NCBI RefSeq assembly: GCF_009709675.1
Contig: NZ_WMLB01000018.1
Location: 1-64,000, forward strand
DNA from: Agromyces bracchium
GTDB taxonomy: Bacteria; Actinomycetota; Actinomycetes; Actinomycetales; Microbacteriaceae
Length of the DNA: 64,000 nucleotides
Direction: 5' to 3'
Position numbers and translations under genes: made by a program. Below are positions 32,438 through 40,700 of this stretch, piece after piece. Position 1 is the first letter of the stretch. Each line of letters starts with the position of its first letter. The notes below the pieces were generated by a model. That model was not told the DNA's origin. It saw nothing but the letters and a program-made list of their open reading frames with translations, and ran no database searches.

Positions 32438-34963
32438 ATGAATCTCGGACACCATCCGTTCCGCGCAGCCCTGGCGGTCGCCGCCGCCGGGTGCCTGATC
32501 GCCGGCGTCGCGCAGACCGCGAACGCCGCACCGCCCGACGCCGGCCCGCCCGCGGGCACCCCGCAGCTCGAGGCGCTCGACCGCGGCCTCGTGGCCGTCT
32601 CGACCGACGAGGGCGTGTTCCTCTCGTGGCGCCTGCTCGGCTCCGAGGCGACGGGCTCCACCGACACCGGCATGGCCGGGCCCGACTTCGCCGTCTACCG
32701 CGACGGCGAGAAGATCGCGACCGTCTCCGACAGCACCAACCACCTCGACGAGGACGGATCGGCCACCGCCGAGTACGCCGTGGCGCCGATCGTGAACGGC
32801 GTCGAACTCGAGGCGAGCGCCGCGGCATCCGCCTGGGCCGACGGCGCCTACGACCTGCCGCTGCAGAAGCCCGCCGACGGCGTGACGCCGGTCGGCGAGG
32901 CCTTCACCTACTCGGCGAACGACGCCACGGTCGCCGACGTCGACGGCGACGGCGCCTACGAGTTCCAGGTCAAGTGGGACCCGTCGAACTCGAAGGACGT
33001 CTCGCAGAAGGGCTACACCGGCACCGTCTACCTCGACACCTACGAGCTCGACGGCACGCTGCTGAATCGCATCGACCTCGGCGTGAACATCCGCGCCGGC
33101 GCCCACTACACGCAGTTCATGACCTATGACTTCGACGGCGACGGCCGTGCGGAGACCATGCTGAAGACCGCACCCGGCACGAAGTCGATCACCTACGACG
33201 CCGACGGCTCGGTCGCCGCCGAGGCCTTCGTCACCATGCCCGAGGCGGATGTCGCGGCCGGCTACGCGCACGACGACGACTACCGCATGAGCGCCGACGA
33301 CTACCGCCAGCACCTCGTCGAGATGTTCCAGGGCTGGAGCGAGCACCCCGAGGTGGTCGCCGGGAACTGGCCGGCGACGCTCGAGGAGGCCTTCGGGATT
33401 CCCGTCGCCCACGAGTACCCGCTGAGCGAGCAGTCCGCCGAGGAGCTCGTCGACCACTTCATCGACGTCTACGCGCCGAGCCGCAGCAGCCGGAACGACC
33501 TCACCACGTTCGAGGGCTTCATCGTCGACGGCCCCGAGTACCTCACGGTCTTCGACGGCGCCACGGGCGAGGAGCTGCAGACCATTCCCTACAGGCCCGG
33601 CCGCGGCGACGACGGCCTCCTGTGGGGCGACTACGCGATGAGCCGCATCGAGCCGGGCAACCGCGTCGACCGCTTCCTCGCGGGCGTCGCCTACCTCGAC
33701 GGCGAGCACCCGTCGGCGGTCTTCGCACGCGGCTACTACACGCGCACCACGATGGTCGCCTACGACTGGGACGGCGAGGCGCTGCAGGAGCGCTTCTTCG
33801 TCGACTCCGGCCACGCGCCCATGTCGAACCCGTTCAACGATTCGCCGCACGGCGTCGACGGCACCGACCCCGAGTACGGCGGCATCACGACGCAGGGCTT
33901 CCACTCGCTGAGCGCGGCCGACGTCGACGGCGACGGCAAGCACGAGATCGTCTACGGCGCAGCGACGATCGACGACGACGGCAGCGTGCTCTACAGCTCG
34001 TACGACGTGCTGCCCGAGGGCAGCGCGGCACCCGGCACGCTCGCGCGCCTCGGCCACGGCGACGCCATGCACGTGACCGACATCGACCCGAACCGCCCGG
34101 GCCAGGAGATCTGGACCGTGCACGAGGGCGGCACGTGGGCGCCGTACGGCTCGGTCATGCGCGACGCCGCCACCGGCGAGATCCTGTTCGGCGCCTACTC
34201 GGGTCGCGACACCGGTCGCGGCATGATCGGCGACGTGCGGGCGGATGTCGCGGGCACGGAGGTCTGGGCGAGCATGCCCGGCGGCACCGACGCGAGCGGC
34301 CTGCTCTCGACCGAGGGCGACATCCTCTCGGCGGCGACGCCCGGCACGAACATGTCGATCCGCTGGGCGGCCGACCTCACGACGCAGATCGTGAACGGCA
34401 GCGGCAACGCGACGCCGACGATCGACGACTGGACGCGGGGCACCGTGCTCACGGCGGAGGGCACGCGCACGAACAACTCGACCAAGGGCAACCCGTCGCT
34501 CGTCGCCGACGTGTTCGGCGACTGGCGCGAGGAGCTGCTCGTCCGCACCGTCGACTCGAACGCCCTGCGCATCTACACGAGCACCGAGGTCACCGGCCAC
34601 AAGCTCACGACCCTGATGCACGACCCGCAGTACCGTGCCGAGGTCGCCCGCCAGAACACGACGTACAACCAGCCGTCGTACACGTCCTACTACCTCGCGA
34701 GCGACATGGACTTCGCGGGGGTGCCCGTGCTGACGGCCCCGGCGACGCCGGTCGGCCCGACGTTCAAGGACCGCCCCGGCACCGACCACGACGAGGTGCA
34801 GATCCCGCACGACCCGGCGTTCGCGTACTCCGTCGACGGCGAGCTCGTGGAGAAGGGCAAGCTCGACGCCGACGGCGAGGTCACGGTGGTGGCCGTGCCC
34901 AAGGCCTGGGTGTCGATCGCCGACGGCGCCGACGCGGAGTGGACGGTCGTGTTCGACGACTGA
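32438..34963 (+). CDS. Secreted rhamnogalacturonan lyase, PL11 type
   Basis: 841 aa. The signal peptide ends near ANA-APP (residue 30). A fibronectin-like N-terminal part precedes a beta-propeller with repeated calcium-binding motifs: DVDGDGAYEF, DFDGDGRAET, DVDGDGKHEI. YDLPLQKP, GYTGTVYLDTYELDGTLL, IRAGAHYTQFMTYDFDG and GRDTGRGMIGD are typical of the YesW/YesX rhamnogalacturonan lyase family. It would cut pectin backbone outside the cell by beta-elimination. It is longer than the roughly 600-residue core, with an extra C-terminal tail. A LacI-like operator upstream suggests induction by plant sugars. Confidence 0.88.
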   Translation: MNLGHHPFRAALAVAAAGCLIAGVAQTANAAPPDAGPPAGTPQLEALDRGLVAVSTDEGVFLSWRLLGSEATGSTDTGMAGPDFAVYRDGEKIATVSDSTNHLDEDGSATAEYAVAPIVNGVELEASAAASAWADGAYDLPLQKPADGVTPVGEAFTYSANDATVADVDGDGAYEFQVKWDPSNSKDVSQKGYTGTVYLDTYELDGTLLNRIDLGVNIRAGAHYTQFMTYDFDGDGRAETMLKTAPGTKSITYDADGSVAAEAFVTMPEADVAAGYAHDDDYRMSADDYRQHLVEMFQGWSEHPEVVAGNWPATLEEAFGIPVAHEYPLSEQSAEELVDHFIDVYAPSRSSRNDLTTFEGFIVDGPEYLTVFDGATGEELQTIPYRPGRGDDGLLWGDYAMSRIEPGNRVDRFLAGVAYLDGEHPSAVFARGYYTRTTMVAYDWDGEALQERFFVDSGHAPMSNPFNDSPHGVDGTDPEYGGITTQGFHSLSAADVDGDGKHEIVYGAATIDDDGSVLYSSYDVLPEGSAAPGTLARLGHGDAMHVTDIDPNRPGQEIWTVHEGGTWAPYGSVMRDAATGEILFGAYSGRDTGRGMIGDVRADVAGTEVWASMPGGTDASGLLSTEGDILSAATPGTNMSIRWAADLTTQIVNGSGNATPTIDDWTRGTVLTAEGTRTNNSTKGNPSLVADVFGDWREELLVRTVDSNALRIYTSTEVTGHKLTTLMHDPQYRAEVARQNTTYNQPSYTSYYLASDMDFAGVPVLTAPATPVGPTFKDRPGTDHDEVQIPHDPAFAYSVDGELVEKGKLDADGEVTVVAVPKAWVSIADGADAEWTVVFDD

Positions 34964-34972
34964 GCCCGTGAT

Positions 34973-35018
34973 GCGGTGACGGATGCCGCGTGCCGCGCGC
35001 CGCGGCATCCGTCACCGC
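34973..35018. terminator. Perfect 18-bp stem, two-way terminator
   Basis: Arms 34973-34990 and 35001-35018 are perfectly complementary (GCGGTGACGGATGCCGCG and its complement) around a 10-nt loop. It lies between the convergent PL11 gene and metal-permease gene. There is no T-tract. Confidence 0.8.
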
Positions 35019-35074
35019 CCGACGACCCCGCCCCGGGGGCGCGATCCGTGCCGCGCTCCCGGGGCGGTTCCGCG

Positions 35075-35971
35075 TCAGGCGGGCTGGCGCTCGGCCTCGG
35101 CGGACCGCGCGACCCCGGCGCGACGGCGGCGGGCGGCGGCCAGGCTCCGGCCGATGACCCCGTGCCGCGGCGCGAAGAGATAGACGAGCGCGAACACGAC
35201 CCCCATGGTCAGCACGACCATGCCGCCGGAGGCCGCGTCGAGGTAGTAGCTGGCGTAGATGCCGACGATCGCGCAGCCCGCGGCGATGGCCGGCGAGATC
35301 ACGAGCATCCGCGCGAACCGGTCGGTGAGCAGGTACGCGGTCGCTCCCGGGATGATGACCATCGCGACGACGAGCACCACGCCGACGGCCTGCAGCGCCA
35401 CGACGACCGTGAGCGCGAGGAGCGCGAGCAGCAGCGCGCCGAGCACCTTCGGGTTCAGTCCGATGGCGTGCGCGTGCGTCGGGTCGAACGCGTAGAGCGT
35501 AAGGTCGCGGCGCTTGAGCACCAGGACCACGAGAGTGAACGCCCCGAGCACGAGCACCTGCACCAGGTCGGCCGCGCTCACGCCGAGCAGGTTGCCGAAC
35601 AGGATGTGCCCGAGGTCGGTCTGGCTGGGCACGACCGAGATGAGCACCAGCCCGAGCGCGAAGAGCGTGGTGAAGACCACGCCGATCGCGGCGTCCTCCT
35701 TGACCCGGCTCGTCGACCGGACGAGGAAGATCAGCGCGACCGCGCCGAGCCCGAACACGAGGGCTCCGACCGCGAACGGAGTGCCCATCAGGTACGCGAT
35801 CACGACGCCCGGCAGCACGGCGTGCGAGACCGCGTCGCCCATGAGCGACCAGCCGATCAGCACGAGCCAGCAGCTGAGCACCCCGCACACGATCGCCGCG
35901 GTGATCGTGACGAGGAACGCGCGCTGCATGAAGTCGTAGCCGAGCGGTTCGAGCAGCAGGTCGAGCGGCAT
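35075..35971 (-). CDS. Metal ABC transporter permease (Mn type)
   Basis: 298 aa, ABC-3 family permease with about eight membrane segments. WSLMGDAVSHAVLPGVVIAY and HAHAIGLNPKVLGALLL are conserved family motifs. It forms the membrane channel for the lipoprotein and ATPase encoded upstream and begins 1 nt after the ATPase stop. Only one permease gene is present, so a homodimer is expected. The C terminus is Arg-rich. Confidence 0.92.
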   Translation of the reverse strand: MPLDLLLEPLGYDFMQRAFLVTITAAIVCGVLSCWLVLIGWSLMGDAVSHAVLPGVVIAYLMGTPFAVGALVFGLGAVALIFLVRSTSRVKEDAAIGVVFTTLFALGLVLISVVPSQTDLGHILFGNLLGVSAADLVQVLVLGAFTLVVLVLKRRDLTLYAFDPTHAHAIGLNPKVLGALLLALLALTVVVALQAVGVVLVVAMVIIPGATAYLLTDRFARMLVISPAIAAGCAIVGIYASYYLDAASGGMVVLTMGVVFALVYLFAPRHGVIGRSLAAARRRRAGVARSAEAERQPA

Positions 35972-35972
35972 C

Positions 35973-36761
35973 TCAGTCGCCTCCGTCGGTGGGGCGTCCG
36001 GAAGCGAGGTCGAGCCCGAACGCCCGGGCGAGCTGCTCGGGCCGCAGCGCCTCCTCCGGCGTGCCGTGCAGCAGCACCCGGCGGAGGAGCAGGATCGCCT
36101 CGTCGGCGAGGCGCGGCAGCGCCTCGAGGTCGTGGGAGGACACGAGCACGGTCGCGCCGCCGTCGGCGAGCTCGCGCAGCAGGTCGGTGATCGTCGCCTC
36201 GCTGCGTTTGTCGACGCCCGCGAACGGCTCGTCGAGCAGGAGCAGGTCGGCGCCCTGCGCGAGGCCGCGCGCGACGAAGGCGCGCTTGCGCTGGCCGCCG
36301 GAGAGCGCGCCGATGCGGCGGTCGGCGAGGTCGGCGAGCTCGACGCGATCGAGCGCCTCGGCGACGGCCTCGCGGTCGGCCCGCCGGGGCCGACGGGTGA
36401 AGCCCTGGAACCCGTACCGGCCCATCATCACGACGTCGTGCACGCTGAGCGGGAACGACCAGTCGACCTCCTCGCTCTGCGGCACGTAGCCGACGATGCC
36501 CGCCCGCCGCGCCTGGCGAGGAGACCGGCCGCCGATCGAGACGGTGCCGCGGTCGGGGCGGATGTTGCCCATGATCGCCTTGAAGAGCGTCGACTTGCCC
36601 GACCCGTTCATGCCGACGAGGCCGCAGATCGTGCCCCGGTCGAGCGTCAGGCTCACGTCGTCGAGCGCGAGCACGTCGCCGTAGTGCACCGTGATGCCGC
36701 GCACCTCGAGTGCGGGTCCGTCCGTCGAGGGGCGGCGAGCGGATGTCGCGGGGCCGCTCAT
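35973..36761 (-). CDS. Metal ABC transporter ATP-binding protein
   Basis: 262 aa. Walker A is GMNGSGKST (about 50-58), the Q-loop YVPQSEEVDWSFP, the signature LSGGQRKRAFVARGL, Walker B LLLLDEPFAGVD, and the switch histidine is in VSSHDLEALP. The VDWSFP.SVHDVVMMGR segment is common in MntB/SitB-like ATPases. It overlaps the binding-protein stop by 4 bp. Confidence 0.93.
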   Translation of the reverse strand: MSGPATSARRPSTDGPALEVRGITVHYGDVLALDDVSLTLDRGTICGLVGMNGSGKSTLFKAIMGNIRPDRGTVSIGGRSPRQARRAGIVGYVPQSEEVDWSFPLSVHDVVMMGRYGFQGFTRRPRRADREAVAEALDRVELADLADRRIGALSGGQRKRAFVARGLAQGADLLLLDEPFAGVDKRSEATITDLLRELADGGATVLVSSHDLEALPRLADEAILLLRRVLLHGTPEEALRPEQLARAFGLDLASGRPTDGGD

Positions 36762-37675
36762 CGCGCGCCTCCGGTGAGCGCCTCGGTGATGACCTCCGCG
36801 TCGTGGCGGAGCAGGTCGAGGTAGGTGGGTACCGGGCCGTCGGGCTCGGAGAGCGAGTCGACGTAGAGGACGCCGCCGAACGCGGCATCCGTCGCCTCGA
36901 CCACCTGCTGCATGGCCTCGTCGGAGACGGTCGACTCGCAGAACACGGCGGGGACCTGCTGCTCGTCGACGAACTCGATGGTCCCGGCGACCTGCTGCGG
37001 CGTCGCCTGCTGCTCGGCGTTCACCGCCCAGAGGTACTGCTCGGTGAGGCCCGCGTCGCGCGCGAGGTACGAGAAGGCGCCCTCGCAGGTCACGAGGGCC
37101 CGCTCGTTGTCGGGCAGGGCCGACAGCTCGGCGATCAGCTCGTCGTGCACGGTCTGGAGCTCGGCCCGGTAGTCCTCGCCGTTCGCGGCGTAGTCGTCGG
37201 CGTGCGCGGGGTCGAGCTCGGAGAACGCCTCGACCATGTTGTCGACGTAGACCTGCGTGTTGAGGGCCGACATCCACGCGTGGGGGTTGGGCAGGCCCTC
37301 GGCCTCGCCGTCGGCGATCGACATGACCTCGACGCCGTCGCTGACGACCACGTGCGGCACGTCGAGGTCGGCGACGAACCGTTCGAACCACGCCTCGAGG
37401 TTGAGGCCGTTGTCGAGGATGAGGTCGGCCTGGGACGCGCGCCGCAGGTCGCCCGGCGTCGGCTCGTAGCCGTGGATCTCGGCACCGACCTTGGTGATCG
37501 ACTCGACGCGCAGGTGCTCGCCCGCGACCTCCTCGGCGATGTCGGCGAGCACCGTGAAGGTCGTGAGCACGACCGGGCGGCCGTCTCCCTGCCCGTTCGC
37601 GGACAGGCCCGAGCACCCGCTCAGGGCGAGGGCGGCGGCGATCAGGCTCGTGGCGACGACGACACGTTTCGGCAT
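36758..37675 (-). CDS. mntA: Metal-binding lipoprotein of ABC importer (Mn type)
   Basis: 305 aa, cluster A-I (ZnuA/PsaA) binding protein with lipobox LALSGC (Cys21). The metal ligands can be placed as His68 (IHGYEPTPGD), His132 (LPNPHAWM), Glu near 198 (TCEGAFSY) and Asp near 275 (YVDSLSEPDG). His-His-Glu-Asp is the manganese-type set, and there is no His-rich loop of the zinc-type proteins. Two TTTCGG-N4-CCGAAA operators lie over and just upstream of the start. It is the first gene of the importer operon. Confidence 0.9.
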   Translation of the reverse strand: MPKRVVVATSLIAAALALSGCSGLSANGQGDGRPVVLTTFTVLADIAEEVAGEHLRVESITKVGAEIHGYEPTPGDLRRASQADLILDNGLNLEAWFERFVADLDVPHVVVSDGVEVMSIADGEAEGLPNPHAWMSALNTQVYVDNMVEAFSELDPAHADDYAANGEDYRAELQTVHDELIAELSALPDNERALVTCEGAFSYLARDAGLTEQYLWAVNAEQQATPQQVAGTIEFVDEQQVPAVFCESTVSDEAMQQVVEATDAAFGGVLYVDSLSEPDGPVPTYLDLLRHDAEVITEALTGGAR

Positions 37676-37682
37676 ACCGAAA
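37667..37682. promoter_or_regulatory. Metal-regulator operator 1, TTTCGGCATACCGAAA
   Basis: A 16-bp near-perfect palindrome that includes the start codon of the lipoprotein gene. It matches the second copy at 14 of 16 positions. The likely ligand is the MntR-type protein encoded at 31595. Confidence 0.75.
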
Positions 37683-37693
37683 TCGTAGCGGCT

Positions 37694-37709
37694 TTTCGGC
37701 GCACCGAAA
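37694..37709. promoter_or_regulatory. Metal-regulator operator 2, TTTCGGCGCACCGAAA
   Basis: Second 16-bp palindrome, 27 bp centre to centre from the first, in the core promoter of the importer operon. Two sites suggest cooperative or layered repression. Confidence 0.75.
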
Positions 37710-37764
37710 CCACGCCTCGCGGCACCCCGTCCCTGCCGTGGCGACGTGGGCGCGGCGCGGCGAC

Positions 37765-37770
37765 TACCGT
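37765..37770 (+). promoter_or_regulatory. -10 hexamer TACCGT, leaderless TrmH gene
   Basis: TACCGT ends 6 nt before the GTG at 37777. Confidence 0.6.
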
Positions 37771-37776
37771 GGTCGC

Positions 37777-38478
37777 GTGACCGATGACCGAGCGGATATC
37801 GCGGGAGTGGAGCCGCCTGTCGGTGCCGCGTCGCACGCCGGTGCCGACGCCCACGACGAGCCCCAACTCCCGCTGCACGGCGTCGGCCCGTGGCCGGGCG
37901 GTCGCGCGGCCTGGCCCGACGACCCGCGCTACGACCCCGACCTGCTCGAGCACGGCGACCGACGGAACGTCGTCGACCGCTACCGCTACTGGTCGCTCGA
38001 CGCGATCGTGGCCGACCTCGACACCCGGCGCCATCCGTTCCACGTCGCGATCGAGAACTGGCAGCACGACCTCAACATCGGCTCGATCGTGCGCACGGCG
38101 AACGCCTTCGCCGCCGAGACCGTGCACATCATCGGTCGACGCCGGTGGAACCGGCGCGGCGCCATGGTCACCGACCGGTACCAGCACCTCATGCACCACC
38201 CGGACGTGGCCGACTTCACCGCGTGGGCGGCGGCCGAGGGGCTGCCGGTCGTCGCGGTCGACAACGTCGAGGGCTCCGAGCCGGTCGACCTCGTCGAGCT
38301 GCCCGAGCGCTGCGTGCTGCTCTTCGGACAGGAGGGACCCGGGCTCAGCGACGAGGCGCTCGCGGCCGCCGATCGGGTGGTCGAGATCACGCAGTACGGG
38401 TCGACCCGCTCGATCAACGCGAGCGCCGCGGCGGCGATCGTCATGCACGAGTGGGCGCGGCGGCACGCCCGGCACTGA
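37777..38478 (+). CDS. TrmH-family RNA 2'-O-methyltransferase
   Basis: 233 aa, SPOUT fold. The AdoMet knot motifs are LLFGQEGPGLSDEAL (about 183-197) and STRSINASAAAAIVMHEW (about 209-226). The upstream NIGSIVRTANAF carries the conserved Asn and Arg. It would methylate ribose in tRNA or rRNA. The exact site is not predictable. An N-terminal extension of about 40 residues (Ala/Gly/Asp-rich) precedes the fold. Confidence 0.88.
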   Translation: MTDDRADIAGVEPPVGAASHAGADAHDEPQLPLHGVGPWPGGRAAWPDDPRYDPDLLEHGDRRNVVDRYRYWSLDAIVADLDTRRHPFHVAIENWQHDLNIGSIVRTANAFAAETVHIIGRRRWNRRGAMVTDRYQHLMHHPDVADFTAWAAAEGLPVVAVDNVEGSEPVDLVELPERCVLLFGQEGPGLSDEALAAADRVVEITQYGSTRSINASAAAAIVMHEWARRHARH

Positions 38479-38512
38479 CGCGGATCGGTTGGCCGCGCGG
38501 ACAAGAGCGCCC

Positions 38513-38518
38513 TACCAT
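38513..38518 (+). promoter_or_regulatory. -10 hexamer TACCAT, TetR gene
   Basis: TACCAT ends 6 nt before the ATG at 38525. A GGAGG also lies directly before the ATG but is too close to act normally. Confidence 0.55.
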
Positions 38519-38524
38519 CGGAGG

Positions 38525-39157
38525 ATGGCCACCCGACTCGACCCCGCCGAGCGCCGCGAGCAGATCATCGCCGCGACCCTGCGCCTCGTCGCCCGCGACG
38601 GCTTCGCGCGTGTCACGCTCCGCGACGTCGCGGCAGAGGTGGGCGTCGTCCACGGCCTGATCCGTCACTACTTCGCTACGCGCGAGCAGCTCGTCGCCGC
38701 CGCGTTCGACGCGGCCGTGCTCGAAGAGGCGAAGGAGGACGAGGAGCTCGCGACGCGACTCGAGCCCATCCCCGCGCTCGCCGACTGGCTCTCGACCACG
38801 CCTCGCGACCACTACTTCGTCTGGATCGACGCCTGGAGCGAGGCGCCGCGCAACCCTGAGCTGCACGCGTCGCTCACGCGCCACCACCGGGAGTCCGATG
38901 CCCGCCTCGCGGGCATCATCCGACGCATCGTCGACGCGGGCGACGGCACGAGCGCCGACCCCGAGGCCGACGCCCGCACGCTCACCGCGCTGATCGACGG
39001 CGTCGCCGTGCAGCACCACGCGCTCGGCCTCATCGACGAGGCGGAGGCCGACCGGATCGCCTTCCGCACGGCCGAGGCGCGGCTCGGGCTCGAACCCGGC
39101 GTGCTGGTGCGCTCGCGCGCGACGCCCGAGGCCAGCCGCTGGGCCGTCACTCACTGA
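38525..39157 (+). CDS. TetR-family transcriptional regulator
   Basis: 210 aa. The N-terminal helix-turn-helix (ERREQIIAATLRLVARDGFARVTLRDVAAEVGVVHGLIRHYFATREQL, shown here as the family pattern over residues 9-56) is followed by a helical ligand domain with FVWIDAWSEAPRNPELHASL. It resembles BetI/TetR_C_6-type proteins. Neighbours do not name a target. Confidence 0.88.
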   Translation: MATRLDPAERREQIIAATLRLVARDGFARVTLRDVAAEVGVVHGLIRHYFATREQLVAAAFDAAVLEEAKEDEELATRLEPIPALADWLSTTPRDHYFVWIDAWSEAPRNPELHASLTRHHRESDARLAGIIRRIVDAGDGTSADPEADARTLTALIDGVAVQHHALGLIDEAEADRIAFRTAEARLGLEPGVLVRSRATPEASRWAVTH

Positions 39158-39275
39158 CGAGTACGGCGACCGCCGCGCAGAACCCGCGGCCGGGCCTGCG
39201 GGCGGCGCCGGTATCGGTGCCGCCCCGCGTGCGTGTCGCCGCGGCCTCACGCGACGACGGGATGACACTGGTCCC

Positions 39276-40295
39276 GTGCCGATCATCGACAACGCCGTGT
39301 ACCGCGACGGGCGCCGCGTCGCGACGCCCGCGTCGCTCGAGGAGACGTTCGAGACCCGGGAGCGCCACGGCGGCGGATTCGCCTGGATCGGGCTGTACCG
39401 GCCGACCGACGCCGAGCTCGACGCCGTGGCCGCCGAGTTCGAGCTGCATCACCTGGCCGTCGAGGACGCGCGGAAGGGGCATCAGCGCCCGAAGCTCGAG
39501 CGCTACGGGCAGACGCTCTTCGCCGTCCTGAAACCGGCCCGGTACCTCGACGAGGCCGAGGAGGTCGAGTTCGGCGAGCTGCACGTCTTCGTCGGGCCGG
39601 GCTTCGCCATCACCATCCGCCATGCCGAGTCGCCCGACCTCGCCCGGGTGCGCCGGCGCCTGGAGGGCGCGCCCGAACTGCTCGCCCGAGGTCCCGAGGC
39701 AGTCCTCTACGCGGTGATCGACGAGGTCGTCGACGAGTACGGCCCGGTCGTGTCGGGCCTCGAGAACGACATCGACGAGATCGAGCAGCAGCTCTTCGAC
39801 GGCGATCCCGCGGTGACGCGCCGCATCTACGACCTCGCCTCGGAGGTCATGGACTTCCAGCGCGCCACGAAGCCCATCGTCGGGATCCTCGAAGCGCTCG
39901 AGCGCGGATTCGAGAAGTACGGCGTCGACCTCGAGCTGCAGCGCTACCTGCGCGACGCCGACGACCACGTGCTCCGGATCGTCGACCGCGGCGAGTCGTT
40001 CCGACAGCTCCTGCAGAACGCGCTCGCCGTGCACTCGACGCTCGTCACCCAACGGCAGAACGACGAGATGCAGCGGCTCACCGAGACGAGCCTCCGGCAG
40101 AGCGAGGAGGTGAAGAAGATCTCCAGCTGGGCGGCGATCATCTTCGCGCCGACGCTCATCGCCTCGATCTACGGCATGAACTTCCGGTTCATGCCCGAGC
40201 TCGACCAACCGCTCGGGTACCCGCTGACCCTGGCCGGCATGGCGGCGTTCGCGGTCGTGCTCTACGTGATCTTCAAGCGCCGCAACTGGATGTAG
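39276..40295 (+). CDS. corA: CorA-family magnesium/cobalt transporter
   Basis: 339 aa. It has a large cytoplasmic funnel domain and two C-terminal membrane helices. The selectivity motif YGMN (about residue 300, IYGMNFRFMPELDQPLGYPL) stands between them, and the basic end is FKRRNWM. It moves Mg2+ (possibly Co2+/Ni2+) into the cell as a pentamer. GTG start; the hexamer upstream (GACACT) is a weak match to the leaderless pattern. Confidence 0.92.
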   Translation: MPIIDNAVYRDGRRVATPASLEETFETRERHGGGFAWIGLYRPTDAELDAVAAEFELHHLAVEDARKGHQRPKLERYGQTLFAVLKPARYLDEAEEVEFGELHVFVGPGFAITIRHAESPDLARVRRRLEGAPELLARGPEAVLYAVIDEVVDEYGPVVSGLENDIDEIEQQLFDGDPAVTRRIYDLASEVMDFQRATKPIVGILEALERGFEKYGVDLELQRYLRDADDHVLRIVDRGESFRQLLQNALAVHSTLVTQRQNDEMQRLTETSLRQSEEVKKISSWAAIIFAPTLIASIYGMNFRFMPELDQPLGYPLTLAGMAAFAVVLYVIFKRRNWM

Positions 40296-40298
40296 GCG

Positions 40299-40304
40299 TA
40301 GCGT
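40299..40304 (+). promoter_or_regulatory. -10 hexamer TAGCGT, leaderless NTF2-like gene
   Basis: TAGCGT begins 3 nt after the corA stop and ends 6 nt before the ATG at 40311. Confidence 0.6.
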
Positions 40305-40310
40305 GTCCGC

Positions 40311-40679
40311 ATGACCGAGATCACCGACGATCTGCCCGCCCGGCTCCTGCACGAGGAGCACGCCGGATGGCGCGCCATCCTCGACGGCCACGGAGGCGAG
40401 CACTACGCCCGCGCGATGACCCGCGACGCCGTCATGATCGTCGAGGGGGCCGTGCTCGGCCGCGACGACGTGATCGCGGCCTTCCGCGCCGCGCCCCCGT
40501 GGGATGCGTACGAGATCCACGAGCCGGCGATCGTCCGACTCGGCGACCGGGCCGGGATCCTCGCGTACCGTGCGGTGGCGCGCCGCGGCGACGACGTCGC
40601 CGACCTGCGGATGTCGACGACCTACCTCTACGACGACGGCGCGTGGCACGTGGCCGCGCACCAGCAGACGCCGGCGTAG
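40311..40679 (+). CDS. NTF2-like (SnoaL/DUF4440) protein
   Basis: 122 aa. HAGWRAILDGHGGEHYARAMTRDAVMI and VGRDDVIAAFRAAPPWDAY-like segments (actual VLGRDDVIAAFRAAP), then TTYLYDDGAWHVAAHQQTP, give the cone-shaped NTF2 fold. The function is unknown; members bind small molecules or act as simple enzymes. It follows corA but has its own promoter-like hexamer. Confidence 0.75.
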   Translation: MTEITDDLPARLLHEEHAGWRAILDGHGGEHYARAMTRDAVMIVEGAVLGRDDVIAAFRAAPPWDAYEIHEPAIVRLGDRAGILAYRAVARRGDDVADLRMSTTYLYDDGAWHVAAHQQTPA

Positions 40680-40700
40680 CGGCATCCGTCGCCCTCGTCG

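Noticed and set aside
32414-35008. 864-codon open frame on the minus strand
   Set aside because: Antisense shadow of the PL11 lyase, with no ribosome-binding site or known motif.
39158-39275. Magnesium riboswitch ahead of corA
   Set aside because: The gap is short and I see no M-box or other conserved aptamer core.
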